Of a stretch of 64,000 nucleotides of DNA, positions 38,901 through 44,899 are shown one piece after another. The DNA is taken from the NCBI GenBank assembly GCA_029948255.1, contig JALIZF010001645.1, positions 62,001 to 126,000 of the forward strand, in the 5' to 3' direction. Under the pieces are notes generated by a model. The model had not been told where the DNA came from. It searched no databases and worked only from the letters and a program-made list of their open reading frames with translations. Position numbers and translations under genes: made by a program. The number at the start of each line of letters is the position of its first letter. The first letter of the stretch is position 1. This stretch comes from Telmatactis stephensoni. Taxonomy: Eukaryota; Cnidaria; Anthozoa; Actiniaria; Isophelliidae.

Positions 38901-39841
38901 TCACTACCTAGCTTACAAGAATACTAACCAACCCAGCTGGGCTATCAGATAAAGGTAAAGGACCATGCTTTACGTCGTTAGCTCGTAATATCATCATCTG
39001 ACTAATAAACTTGGGGTCGATGGTGCGCTCATTTTACTCCCCTCTTTCCATCAGTGCACCGTTTTAAGGGTATTTAAAGTTTATTAAAGCTACACGGAAA
39101 GGAAAGAAGTCGAAACAAGGATGCAAGGTCACTGGGAATCAAACTCGGACCTCTTGCTCGGGACGCCGCGCACTAACAAACTGGGCCACACTTGCTCTAA
39201 CGAGAATAATAGCGGACGGATCCCTCCTGCACCACGAATCGCTTGGGACAGTCACACAATTTCCTGTTCTGAAATGGAGGGATTTCAGTTTGTGACTGCC
39301 CTCAGCGACAAATGGGTACCTACAGCCTCACTATGATGTATTTTAAAGGAGAATTACAGGCTGTAAAACATGAAAGCAGCTGTTAATCAACCCCTTTTGA
39401 TCTGATCCCAGCACCCTTTTGAAGCAACAAATTATACCTCCTTGTAGTACCAGTTACGGGGGATAAGCAAATATTAAAATCTGTTAGCAAGAATTGACGT
39501 TTTCTCTCACAAGCGTACCATTTTCATTGGAATTATTCCCTTCTGAAGTACACGATAAAGTAACTCACAGCAAATCAGTGTTATGGCTTTGAATTTGCCC
39601 TTCAAAAATGGGGCACTGTTGTTGTAAACTAATGTTAAAAAAGATCCAAATTCTACTCATACCATGTATATCGCAGGAGAGGTCGTCTTCTGGCGGATCC
39701 TCAAGTGCTGATCGTCTGTATACGATGTGAGGGTGTTGGCCATTTGAGATATTGTGACCAAGTATTGGTTCTATAAACAAATGGTCACCACTGGAATCGT
39801 GTATCACCCCTTCCTATGAATAGACAAATCATCATCATCAT

Positions 39842-39883
<42 letters not shown>

Positions 39884-42800
39884 ACAGATAAGATTACATG
39901 TCGTGTCCATGTATATGTTGTGGTTCAATTTTATCCTTGTTTCAATTTTTCTCTTCCTTTGCCTTATACCCATCATTTACACACAAACACAATGTAAAAT
40001 AAAAGTTGAACCACAATAAGTGTGTACCTTTAGGTCGTATTTGATCAATCACGTTGACTTTATGTGTCAACAGTTTTTTGCATCGTTTCAAGATGGTAGT
40101 TTTTCATTTAGTCGTATTGTAGACACTTTGAAATGAAACAATGCTGAATATTCCTTGACATACAACGCAGAACTTCGTCCTCGGGTGCCCAGAGCGAAAG
40201 GGAAGGAGTCCTTTCCCGCTTTCCTTTATCCCTCCCCTTTCCTTTTTCCCCTCTCTTCTTCTCCCCTCTTCTTCCCCTTTCGCCCTGGGTACCCGAGGAC
40301 GCGCAGACCTCCAGCAAAAGGGGGCAACAGTGCAACCTATATTTTGGGACACCTCAGTATGTTAAGGGGCCACCTCTATCTAAATTAAATATTCTTATAA
40401 TTCTTTGATTTCTGACCTCCATTCAAGGGACATTCTATATATAGGGGTTAGGGACACTTCCTCAGTGCTTCTTCAGTGGCATTCCCTAAGGGAACAGCCC
40501 ATATATATACAGCCCATATATATGAGATATCTCTTTACGGGAACACTTTGTTTGGTTTTGTGGATGTCTTCTTAGGGCCTGATCATGAACCGGGCTGGCC
40601 CGGTTAAGTGGACTGAGTTCTTTTGTGTTGTGGCCCCGAGGGAAAAGAGAACAAAAGAAGTCAGACTGCTTAACGGGGCCAGCCCGGTTCATATAATCAG
40701 ACCCTTAATGGGAGATTTCACTGTATTGAAACCTGAGTCATGTAAATTAAGGTTTAAATTAAACCTTGATACATGATAAATAAATAAATAAGAATGCGCC
40801 ATTTGACGACTCGATGCAATTTCCCCCGGGGGGCTAACTGCTATATATAAGACGGCGGGGATGCTCGTCGGAAATTTAGGTGTCTGAGTCTTATATCCTG
40901 GTGGGCGTGGCAACAATTGATTTAAATCCCTAAATCAAATTAAAAGGTACCAATTCAAAAATAAATAAATTGAAGAATCAAAAAAATAAAAACCCCTTCA
41001 TCGATGTGGTTAAGAGATACAAGTCAGATCATTAAAATTGTCCCAGTCATGCTTATTTTAGGTATTCTATTTCCCGAAAAACACCCTTAAAGGTACCACC
41101 TAATTCTCTGGTAGTCCACGAAAGTCTGAGACACACCAGATCACTGATCAGTTGAACCCCTAAAAGGTACGACGAGCATCGCCGCCAATTTCCGATCGAA
41201 GTCCCCCCCCGGGGCAATTTCTCTGTTCCTTCAAATGGTTGGGTCTCGTGCACCGTGACCGAAACCTCGACGTTGGAGCAGACAATGCAACTATTTTTCC
41301 AAAGACAAAATGACAGTCAAGACCCAAGCAGTGTATTTGAAAGATATGTTAATCAATTGTATATTTTCTCGAAGGTTATCTGAAACAGACAAAAATATGC
41401 ACCAAACACTCGATCCCATTAATGTAGTTGTACTCTCGATCCCTCTAATGTAGCATATCAGACAGATATCTTGATTAATTCTAGGGTAGAAAAGGTTATC
41501 GAAAATACCTCACCCAGAAATAGAACTACGAGGATGAATCAAATAGATAAGCGCTTCTCAAGAGTGTGGTTTTGAAAATACCCACTAGAAAAAGGAGGAT
41601 ATCATATCGATAAGACTGAAATAAACCCGCGTCGACACATAATCAGAGTGACACAAAAATGTTGTCAAGTTTGAAGGGTCTTCTTTTAGCAGTTTAACAA
41701 AGGTATCAATCTCGCTAAGGATTAATCACTCCAGATTTGCAAAGACCCTGATGGCTTACAAGATTTTAATCCTTCTTTCCGCTGGCCGTGATAGATTCAA
41801 TCCATATATTTCTCTAGCGCCAATACTAAGAGTGTGCATATATATTTTGCTAGTTTGATAATGGCGTGATTTCTAGTTGTTCTGGTGTTTATTTGACTTT
41901 TCTTAATTGATCTTTTAAGCCCATCCCATTGGTGACGGAGATGGGTGAAAGTCAACCCACAATTGCTCTTGACCTGCGGCAATTTCTTGAAGAGCTTGCA
42001 AGATGTGACCAGGTTGATTTTCAGAGAGCCCTAATCTTCCTGTCTAACTGCTCATTTGTTGCAATTGGGGTGCCAATCTTTCTTCATAAACCATTTTTTT
42101 ACACAGGAAAAACGACTTTGTATCTGAAAAAAGGAATGTAAAAGAGCTGGAAAGGTCATGTATATCTTCTATCTGTGATACAGTCTGATATCGTGGTCTT
42201 AATACTTAAATAATAAAAGAATCAATCCATTGATTGGGTTTATTAAATGTCCTCATTAGTGGCGACTCTGGGAAGCCACTGTAAACCATTGTCATTTAGT
42301 TGAAGCTGCAGAGGCGTTCGATACCCAGTTTTGGGTTCAAATGTGACTCTGTTTACGTGTAGGATGAGACAAAAATCTTTCTTATCAGCGACGAACTGGC
42401 CAGAAACGTCCCACTTTCTAACAATCAATAGCAACTCTTTTAAATGGTTATTGTTGCTAGAAATATCTCAGCTTTCTTAAGCGACAGTGTATGGATACCA
42501 ATTGAGTTATTCTCAATAAACAGTTTTATACATTGTAACTATCTCCTTGTAAAATGAACTGGATAGTCAGCACTACAGAATCTTTGTTTATCGAATTCAG
42601 TTGACCCAAGACAAGCTAAGATGTGTCCATAGGGTCTAGCAACTCAGCTTGTGTGACAGCGTCAACGCTTTAGCGTCCAGGCAATAACTGAAGTTTATAG
42701 CATATACACGCAAGAGGATTAAAATTTGAGAAAAATGTTTGTTCTTTTATTCATTGGGCAAAATGATATTTAAATTTCCGAGTGTATCAAAGCAGAAAAG

Positions 42801-44732
42801 GCTCTATTTTTTATGAGAGTCAAATAAGCCTCCAAAGGCCAAAGATTATCGCTTTCAAATTGTTGATTGTAACCAAGAGAGCATCAAATACCGATTGTTA
42901 ATTTACGAACATCTTTTTTATAGAAACAAACTTTCTATTGTGAATGGGTTAAAGGGTAAGACTCTCTTCAATATAGTGAAGGAAAAAATGTCAAGAGTCT
43001 GTCCTAGAAAAATGATGCCGAGAAAAGAGACTCAACAGAAGTAACTATGCAACTTGTTCCAGCTATTTTTCTTTGTTTTCTTCCATTAAAAAAATATATT
43101 TTTAAGGCGAATTTGCGAGTGGCGTTTGTACATTTCATTCATTGAAAACGTAAACATGTGATGTTTTGTATTGTTTGGCGCGTACTTGTGCGGATCTCAT
43201 TCATTGTGAAAATTCAGACGTCTGAATGAGATACGCAAACGCGCCACTTGCAAGTCTTTATTCTTTCCTGTGAATGAAATGTGCAAATGTACATTCCATA
43301 CAAACTTACCAACCACAATGAATGAGATATGCAAACGCGCCACTTGAAATGTATGTTCGTTATTAATTAGCTATTTTGTATGAATGAAAAGAGAAAACCG
43401 TGCCACCTTGTATTATTGGAAAAAATGTACATTAATCTATTTCCTGGACTACGTTCAATTGTTAACAAATATAATCTTGTAATCTTTTTGGAAAAAATGT
43501 ATCTAAACTTCCGATGACTTCCAGACAACAGCTTTCATCGCTTGGAAAAAGGTTGTCAACAATTTTGTTATTGAATTACTGTCGGCAGGTATATTAAATC
43601 ATGGAAAGATTATTATTTTAGAGACTTATTTTTGAAAAGTTAAGAGTATGGATTGACATGTACACCGCATGTGACATTTTACGAGCGATGTGACCATCGG
43701 TATTGTTCCCTATCTTGAAAAAATCTTAAGAGGAATAGTTAGCATACCACAATACCAATATATAATGTGAGAATTGTACTTTAAATTTCATTAATTTTTA
43801 ATTGAACTTCAATTACTCATTCTGCACAAAAGTCAATTATTTCAATGGTCGTATTATACATCAATTGGCGCTCTATCTTAGTCCTCATATATCCTTCATT
43901 TTGACTGTAGAGGTTGATTATCTAGTATTTGGAAAGATAGACAATACTTTGGGGCAAAGGCCTTGAACACGTGCGGCGGGCAAGCTATCACAAACGTCAC
44001 GCCGTGTGATTCCCTGAGCTTTGATTTTATCGTGTTGTTAGTTTAGGAATTGTGTATGCGCTATTAGTTAAGGGGTAATTGCATAGAACAAAGGATAAAG
44101 ATCCATGATTTCATATCACATGTACAAACTCACCAAACCACGACAATTGCTAACAAACACTGTCGAGCCAGGTTGATCCATGAGGCGCCCAGTGAAGTGA
44201 CAGTTTTGATTAAGTTGTCGTTGTGTTGTCCCTTCTTCAATTATTAGTCCAGGAGAAATAAATTTTGCTCCCTTGGTTAATTCCAAGTGGAGTGGCTTGC
44301 CAAATGTGGGTATCTTGAAATGCACTTTCTCGTCTTCTGCTGGACTCCCGCTGTCCTGATGTCGGATAACATGGGAAATAAATTCTCCATCTTTATCGAC
44401 TTTTGAAGGAACTACAATCTCGTACTTCTTGAGGCGTTTTATAAAATCTCCTGTGGTGAAAAAAAGAGAGATTGGATCAATAAAATAAAATCACTGATGT
44501 GATTGATTATTAATATTCCCACCGACGAAGGGTTTGGTAATTCAATCATCGTTGAAATCAGAAGTTCCATGTTGTCAACTGGAATATTGCTAATGTTGTG
44601 TGGTAAGGTTAGGAAACGAAAGTAATTAAACTTACCCTGCTTAAGATTTGGAACTGAATGGGCATTGTTCATCAAACCTAAAACCATTTGAAGGGACGCC
44701 AGTAGAGCTAGGATATGTATAGCCCAATTCAT
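14722..44732 (-). CDS. ADAMTS-like: Secreted ADAMTS-family metalloprotease with six TSP1 repeats
   Basis: Extracellular zinc protease of the ADAMTS family, which cuts matrix proteins. Twenty-two coding exons, 5' to 3': 44732-44636, 44450-44134, 39813-39663, 35647-35439, 33900-33857, 33074-32969, 32731-32591, 31395-31248, 30440-30348, 29831-29686, 29239-29176, 28826-28721, 28213-28077, 26731-26611, 26069-25828, 25070-24932, 24432-24303, 22905-22701, 21646-21488, 20558-20418, 15734-15585, 14892-14722. All junctions are in phase except between exons 3 and 4, where at least one exon is missing from my reading. Domains: signal peptide, prodomain, reprolysin domain with the zinc site HEIGHNFGVLHD and Met-turn FIMSP, disintegrin-like, central TSP1 with [10 protein letters not shown], Cys-rich, spacer, five TSP1 repeats. 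One central plus five terminal TSP1 and the PDLKV/HAG/SFC region suggest the ADAMTS6/7/10/12/16/18 side of the family. No PLAC domain was seen. Confidence 0.9.
15084..15344. mobile_element. MITE with about 55-bp inverted termini
   Basis: Left gactttcaaaaatggcggcg pairs with the right-end copy, and both arms continue into aacgaggcc and aaaggcct blocks. It lies in the last ADAMTS intron. Confidence 0.85.
15585..15734 (-). CDS. ADAMTS-like: ADAMTS exon 21: TSP1-5 and start of TSP1-6
   Basis: 50 codons: [20 protein letters not shown] through [22 protein letters not shown] donor. The intron before it (15735-20417) carries the intact LINE. Confidence 0.88.
15803..16015. mobile_element. MITE, GTTACACxGTGCAA family, copy 1
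   Basis: Begins tgttacacagtgcaattttt and ends with its near reverse complement (ctgcaccgtgtaaca). The interior has gcaacgccattgcgagac. Related copies at 25285-25510 and 48967-49283. Confidence 0.8.
16164..19960 (-). mobile_element. Near full-length LINE (non-LTR retrotransposon)
   Basis: Carries one long open frame (see the CDS) and about 410 bp of 3'UTR ending in a taaataaatgaataaa-type tail (about 16164-16195 on the + strand). It is inserted in an ADAMTS intron in the same orientation as the gene. The 5' boundary near 19930-19960 is approximate because another LINE end abuts it. CR1/L2/Jockey-like class by domain content. Confidence 0.88.
16577..19912 (-). CDS. LINE endonuclease/reverse transcriptase ORF, 1111 aa, uninterrupted
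   Basis: Replication protein of a non-LTR retrotransposon: nicks target DNA and copies the element's RNA at the nick. The N-terminal region (about residues 50-90) is cysteine-containing. The APE-type endonuclease (about 130-370) shows [18 protein letters not shown] and STDHHLIEF. The reverse transcriptase (about 560-830) shows [38 protein letters not shown] and the catalytic FADD at about 801-804. The C-terminal part has LVRPH-type [16 protein letters not shown] and a cysteine cluster at the end (CPKCCSVC). There is no internal stop or frameshift, so it may be recently active. It is not part of the host gene. Confidence 0.93.
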   Translation of the reverse strand: MKCLLSDCIRHRSSSGRSLNVSKLSSLHEKTRFVSSSFCLSKLEVTDGSTSNNNVVENTNCLLCSWPKRSHKNVRIKRSKCPCSYYSNSTATFHVLEGDLTFKLNPGPTNLQDRRPQQNANTSGLILKKNDIKTVHLNARSLKSIQKGPGNERICQLTSFQKFVFCNDYDVIGVTETWLNDSIKDTEILEKGYTIYRRDRIGRVGGGVLLAVKTSIPCRRRSDLETDLEMVCVEMNLTGSSKILTSVLYRPPNSDSEFLNRFSIFLSNCSRLMKSQSIIMGDFNFPDVTWIDNCGFVNSQNSADALFCETLNDYSFFQLNTLPTHGSNVLDLVITNVPGRVVNLETISPNEAGLSTDHHLIEFDIIGNLRLIKKPVRYAYNFKGVDLKQLKEDICQSSNIMDSFSSTNVNSCWIKWKAAFIDIIDSHVPKIKVKDANTPPWIDKEVIHLLKKKETARRAAKRLNSERHRAKYRDLRRESKDLINKKIKEYNDLLGDSLKENPKRFWSYFRHKTKSNSIPASVTFKDINYCSAADKAEAFNSFFYSTFTQNANDDSITLTTPKNIPLIDSPNLSEEMVSQVLAKLDPHKAPGPDGLPTFILKECALELAPSICRLFNLSLSTGDLPAEWKNSLVVPVHKKGKRDDVMNYRPISLLSVISKVLERCIFNYVKDHLYALFDDSQHGFLQGRSTVTQLLTFYHEIGQNLDNGLQSDIVFLDLAKAFDSVSHQHLLFKLCQYGISGQLLKWFDSYLCNRHQRCLVHGYTSSSLPVASGVPQGSILGPLLFLVYVNDLPAAIDNRMALFADDSKCFRTIKDTTDCDALQEDLNNLQCWSQSWQLRFNSSKCEILTVTRKHQPIKYNYMMDSSILNYVSSLKDLGVIVSNDLKWNNHIDHALAKGYRMLGFLRRHSLKSFDIKTRKLLYLSFVRPHIGYASEIWAPQSIGNLSKVEGLQRRATKYILNMNYYDRVTTYHDRLNKLNLLPVSYWHELKDLVFYFKCRIGHYNIAIDQFVKPRTNQRVTRHNSNYDVIIPYCRTKLFQASYFNRLPKLWNNLPSSVRSSSSINHFKSSLLKYYNNALTNAYDVDNFNTWKSICPKCCSVCNIPSPKRCCY
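19965..20108 (+). mobile_element. 5'-truncated LINE 3' end in opposite orientation
   Basis: The + strand here has ggagcctagctctgttg, a tgtccctcacct block, an AT-rich tract, ggtgaaagttt and a final (taaa)n run, matching in order the minus-strand 3'UTR of the LINE at 16164-16330. It is therefore a second copy of the same family, inserted head-on next to the full-length element. Confidence 0.8.
20418..20558 (-). CDS. ADAMTS-like: ADAMTS exon 20: linker and start of TSP1-5
   Basis: After ttctgtacag; 47 codons with a Pro/His-rich linker ([14 protein letters not shown]), then [16 protein letters not shown] and a GTAAGA donor. Confidence 0.82.
20560..21486. other. ADAMTS intron, nothing clear
   Basis: No gene or clean element seen. 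A gtctataagaacatttgaa block at 20793-20815 resembles repeats at 7010 and 10630. Confidence 0.35.
21488..21646 (-). CDS. ADAMTS-like: ADAMTS exon 19: TSP1-4
   Basis: After attttttcag; 53 codons [20 protein letters not shown] through [22 protein letters not shown] donor. Confidence 0.9.
22203..22491. mobile_element. Long foldback, arms about 108 bp
   Basis: Left arm 22203-22310 and right arm 22382-22491 are inverted copies at about 90 percent by eye, with the shared core agaccgaaatgaatgctggt, around a 70-bp loop. Non-coding, in an ADAMTS intron. Confidence 0.9.
22557..22679. mobile_element. Small MITE beside an ADAMTS splice donor
   Basis: Starts ccagtggcataaaacg and ends cgttttatgcaactgg, with ggacgt and acgtcc just inside. 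Ends about 21 bp from exon 18. Confidence 0.85.
22701..22905 (-). CDS. ADAMTS-like: ADAMTS exon 18: TSP1-3 and start of TSP1-4
   Basis: Encodes [20 protein letters not shown] through KRKCPPPW, then TVGKWTK before a GTATG donor. A MITE ends about 21 bp past the donor. Confidence 0.9.
22960..23110. repeat. Short cacgt-rich repeats
   Basis: Repeated tcacgtgatgagacgtgtta and related cacg motifs, two near-identical copies plus degenerate ones. Confidence 0.7.
23685..23860. mobile_element. MITE with about 45-bp inverted arms
   Basis: Left acatcacgcgtacgttttt and gcgcgcgccgtcat pair with right atgacggcgcgcgcac and aaaaacgtacgcgtgacgt. A (tcaa)n run follows at 23862-23886. Confidence 0.88.
24303..24432 (-). 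CDS. ADAMTS-like: ADAMTS exon 17: TSP1-2 end
   Basis: After gttcttgtag; encodes [13 protein letters not shown], then [18 protein letters not shown] and NENPCPA, ending at GTAAGT inside an Asn codon. Confidence 0.88.
24932..25070 (-). CDS. ADAMTS-like: ADAMTS exon 16: spacer end and start of TSP1-2
   Basis: Encodes [19 protein letters not shown], a Thr/Lys linker, then [16 protein letters not shown], ending in GTAAGT. Confidence 0.9.
25285..25510. mobile_element. MITE, GTTACAC family, copy 2
   Basis: Begins tgttacatggtgcaatttt and ends with ggcaccgtgtaaa; interior shares caatttgcacgaaccattgc with copy 1. Lies between ADAMTS exons 15 and 16. Confidence 0.75.
25671..25702. repeat. Perfect 32-bp palindrome
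   Basis: cacttttatctacgcg followed directly by its exact reverse complement, with no loop. Confidence 0.95.
25828..26069 (-). CDS. ADAMTS-like: ADAMTS exon 15: spacer domain
   Basis: Encodes [20 protein letters not shown], then [18 protein letters not shown] through DLHIM, with a GTAAGT donor. The IPxGARxIxV motif marks the ADAMTS spacer. Confidence 0.92.
26611..26731 (-). CDS. ADAMTS-like: ADAMTS exon 14: Cys-rich domain end
   Basis: After ttttgttgttag; encodes [20 protein letters not shown], then HGDGSTC and NQTTGSG, with a GTAAGC donor. The 17-bp minisatellite ends about 30 bp before its acceptor. Confidence 0.9.
26762..27795. repeat. 17-bp minisatellite, about 60 units
   Basis: Unit cacccctgtaaggtaga, with point variants (ccttgt, catccc, ccattg) and some 18-bp units carrying an extra C. 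Because 17 is not a multiple of 3 and the unit has no stop in any minus frame, three minus frames stay open for over 1 kb. These are not genes. It lies between ADAMTS exons 13 and 14. Confidence 0.97.
28077..28213 (-). CDS. ADAMTS-like: ADAMTS exon 13: Cys-rich domain
   Basis: Encodes [16 protein letters not shown], then [19 protein letters not shown], with a GTAGG donor; matches DGTxC...DVCxxGxC. Confidence 0.9.
28430..28590. repeat. Degenerate (GAAT)n / (GGAT)n low-complexity tract
   Basis: Irregular gaatgaatg and ggatggatgg runs in the intron between ADAMTS exons 12 and 13. Confidence 0.85.
28721..28826 (-). CDS. ADAMTS-like: ADAMTS exon 12: Cys-rich domain start
   Basis: After atgtgcag; encodes [20 protein letters not shown] and [10 protein letters not shown], with a GTAGGC donor. 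DFRxxQC is the family entry to the Cys-rich domain. Confidence 0.9.
29176..29239 (-). CDS. ADAMTS-like: ADAMTS exon 11 (64 nt): TSP1 end
   Basis: After gatttcag; encodes [20 protein letters not shown], matching the NGGxYC...CN end of the central TSP1, with a GTCAGT donor. Confidence 0.88.
29686..29831 (-). CDS. ADAMTS-like: ADAMTS exon 10: central TSP1 repeat
   Basis: After catacag; encodes [11 protein letters not shown], then [20 protein letters not shown] (TSP1 with C-mannosylation-type WxxW motifs) and RYCDNP, ending at a GTAAGA donor. Confidence 0.92.
29905..30120. repeat. (GAAA)n microsatellite
   Basis: Over 70 bp of near-perfect gaaa followed by gaac and degenerate purine repeats. Long ORFs on both strands here are simple-repeat artefacts. 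Confidence 0.96.
30348..30440 (-). CDS. ADAMTS-like: ADAMTS exon 9: disintegrin-like domain end
   Basis: After gcttccag; 31 codons beginning [20 protein letters not shown], followed by [11 protein letters not shown] and a GTGATC donor. It shares no long open frame with its surroundings, so automatic ORF finders would miss it. Confidence 0.88.
30938..31067. repeat. Near-perfect foldback, arms about 56 bp
   Basis: Left 30938-30994 (tagtctccctcgcagccgtg...) and right 31013-31067 are inverted copies around an 18-bp loop. ADAMTS intron. Confidence 0.9.
31248..31395 (-). CDS. ADAMTS-like: ADAMTS exon 8: disintegrin-like domain start
   Basis: After gtttttcag; encodes [11 protein letters not shown], then [17 protein letters not shown], ending at GTAACG after CPGVT. 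LPGxxYDADxQC is a family hallmark. Confidence 0.9.
31609..31764. mobile_element. Foldback with about 68-bp arms
   Basis: acacttgtttactgggacc and ttttgtggtcccgag on the left pair with the right arm ending ccagtaaataagtgttt. The centre is gcgacgccg. Confidence 0.8.
32591..32731 (-). CDS. ADAMTS-like: ADAMTS exon 7: third zinc ligand and Met-turn
   Basis: After cttcag; completes [14 protein letters not shown], then FIMSP (Met-turn methionine) and [14 protein letters not shown], ending at a GTAAGT donor. Confidence 0.92.
32969..33074 (-). CDS. ADAMTS-like: ADAMTS exon 6: zinc-binding helix
   Basis: Encodes [20 protein letters not shown] and then TIAHEIGH; the exon ends inside the next asparagine codon of the zinc motif at a GTATGT donor. 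Confidence 0.92.
33857..33900 (-). CDS. ADAMTS-like: ADAMTS exon 5 (44 nt)
   Basis: After attgcag; encodes [15 protein letters not shown] with split codons at both ends, and a GTGAGT donor. Matches the family segment DIC...PCGTLG. Confidence 0.88.
33996..34172. mobile_element. Foldback/MITE with about 55-bp arms
   Basis: Left attctggtagaatg, gaaattcttggtttgca and attcccaggaga pair with right tctcctgggaat, ggttgtaaaccaagaat and actagaat. Confidence 0.82.
34361..35260 (-). mobile_element. Decayed LINE reverse transcriptase fragment
   Basis: Minus-strand fragments read [15 protein letters not shown] (about 35105-35150), [14 protein letters not shown] (about 35010-35060, the catalytic box as YGDD), and a C-terminal [18 protein letters not shown] end near 34400. 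Frames are broken between segments. It is a different family from the intact LINE. Confidence 0.85.
35439..35647 (-). CDS. ADAMTS-like: ADAMTS exon 4: catalytic domain, middle
   Basis: After cccctcaag; encodes [20 protein letters not shown] through [10 protein letters not shown], ending at a GTACGT donor. It starts in phase 0, which does not fit the phase 1 end of exon 3. Confidence 0.88.
35900..36250 (-). mobile_element. Poly(A)-tailed retroposed fragment
   Basis: On the minus strand, sequence ending in caataaagctgttaaaacg is followed by about 12 A residues (35900-35911). An AATAAA signal about 15 bases before an A tail is the signature of a reverse-transcribed RNA 3' end. The source RNA is not identified. 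Confidence 0.6.
36500..37560. other. Intron region with a repeated cggtgacccc motif
   Basis: aatacggtgacccc occurs at about 36856 and 37240, each followed by a T-rich run. Two minus-strand ORFs here have no recognisable domain. This interval was searched by eye for the missing ADAMTS catalytic exon without success. Confidence 0.4.
37561..38990. other. ADAMTS intron, nothing clear
   Basis: AT-rich, with a T/G-rich tract near 37880-37930; no gene or clear element seen. Confidence 0.35.
38996..39205 (-). mobile_element. tRNA-derived SINE, fullest copy
   Basis: Minus strand: a degenerate A-box (GTGGCCCAGTTTG), a B-box-like CGAGTTTGATTCCC, then a shared body (ggaaagaag, gggtatttaaag, ccatcagtgcacc, attttactcc in + orientation) ending in ttggggtcgatgg. 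About 210 bp. Confidence 0.78.
39663..39813 (-). CDS. ADAMTS-like: ADAMTS exon 3: prodomain end
   Basis: After tattcatag; encodes [20 protein letters not shown], then HPHIVYRRS and a DDLSCDIHG end, with a GTATGA donor in phase 1. FIEP and PHIVYRR are family hallmarks, and the cysteine may serve as the cysteine switch. Confidence 0.88.
39831..39884. repeat. (ATC)n trinucleotide repeat
   Basis: About 17 units just upstream (in gene sense) of ADAMTS exon 3. Confidence 0.97.
40176..40301. mobile_element. MITE with about 28-bp inverted ends and pyrimidine core
   Basis: Left cgtcctcgggtgcccagagc and right gccctgggtacccgaggacg are inverted copies; the core is C/T-rich on the + strand. Confidence 0.85.
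40574..40705. mobile_element. Small MITE, inverted ends about 35 bp
   Basis: Left tgaaccgggctggcccggtt pairs with right aacggggccagcccggttca; outer ends agggcctgat and atcagaccct. Confidence 0.88.
40819..41217. mobile_element. MITE related to 12015-12413
   Basis: Inverted ends aatttcccccgggggg and ccccccggggcaattt, then gatgctcgtcg and its reverse complement cgacgagcatc. The gctcgtcg and C/G-run layout matches the 12-kb element, though the flanking arms differ. Confidence 0.78.
41218..43100. other. ADAMTS intron 2, nothing clear
   Basis: AT-rich. A 70-codon + strand ORF at 41929-42141 starts [20 protein letters not shown] but has no recognisable domain or splice context, so it is not called. 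Confidence 0.35.
43115..43350. repeat. Four alternately inverted copies of a 28-bp motif
   Basis: aatgagatacgcaaacgcgc followed by cacttg occurs near 43224 and 43320 on the + strand and near 43115 and 43172 on the minus strand, with variants. Confidence 0.75.
44134..44450 (-). CDS. ADAMTS-like: ADAMTS exon 2: prodomain
   Basis: After ccacag; encodes [18 protein letters not shown] through [10 protein letters not shown], ending at a GTGAGT donor. Matches the pro-domain pattern of a YEIVxP start, a beta-rich middle and an SNCRGL end. Confidence 0.88.
44636..44732 (-). CDS. ADAMTS-like: ADAMTS exon 1: start and signal peptide
   Basis: ATG at 44732 opens [20 protein letters not shown], a typical signal peptide, ending at a GTAAGT donor. 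The frame is open further upstream to another ATG at 44888, but starting there would bury the signal sequence, so the inner start is preferred. Confidence 0.8.
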
Positions 44733-44899
44733 AACGGCGACTGAGTCTAAAAATACAGACATAGATGTACTTAAGCGTATTTCTCCATGATGACTAACCA
44801 CAGCAGACCGTGTCTGCTGTCCCTTTGTGATGCTGTGACTCGTCGGTAAAGGGCTGGGCGGCTGCAAAGATATTTTAGTAAATATCAAACCAATCTACG

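Noticed and set aside
39785..40019. ORFs rich in Met or Ile
   Set aside because: Translations of the (ATC)n repeat.
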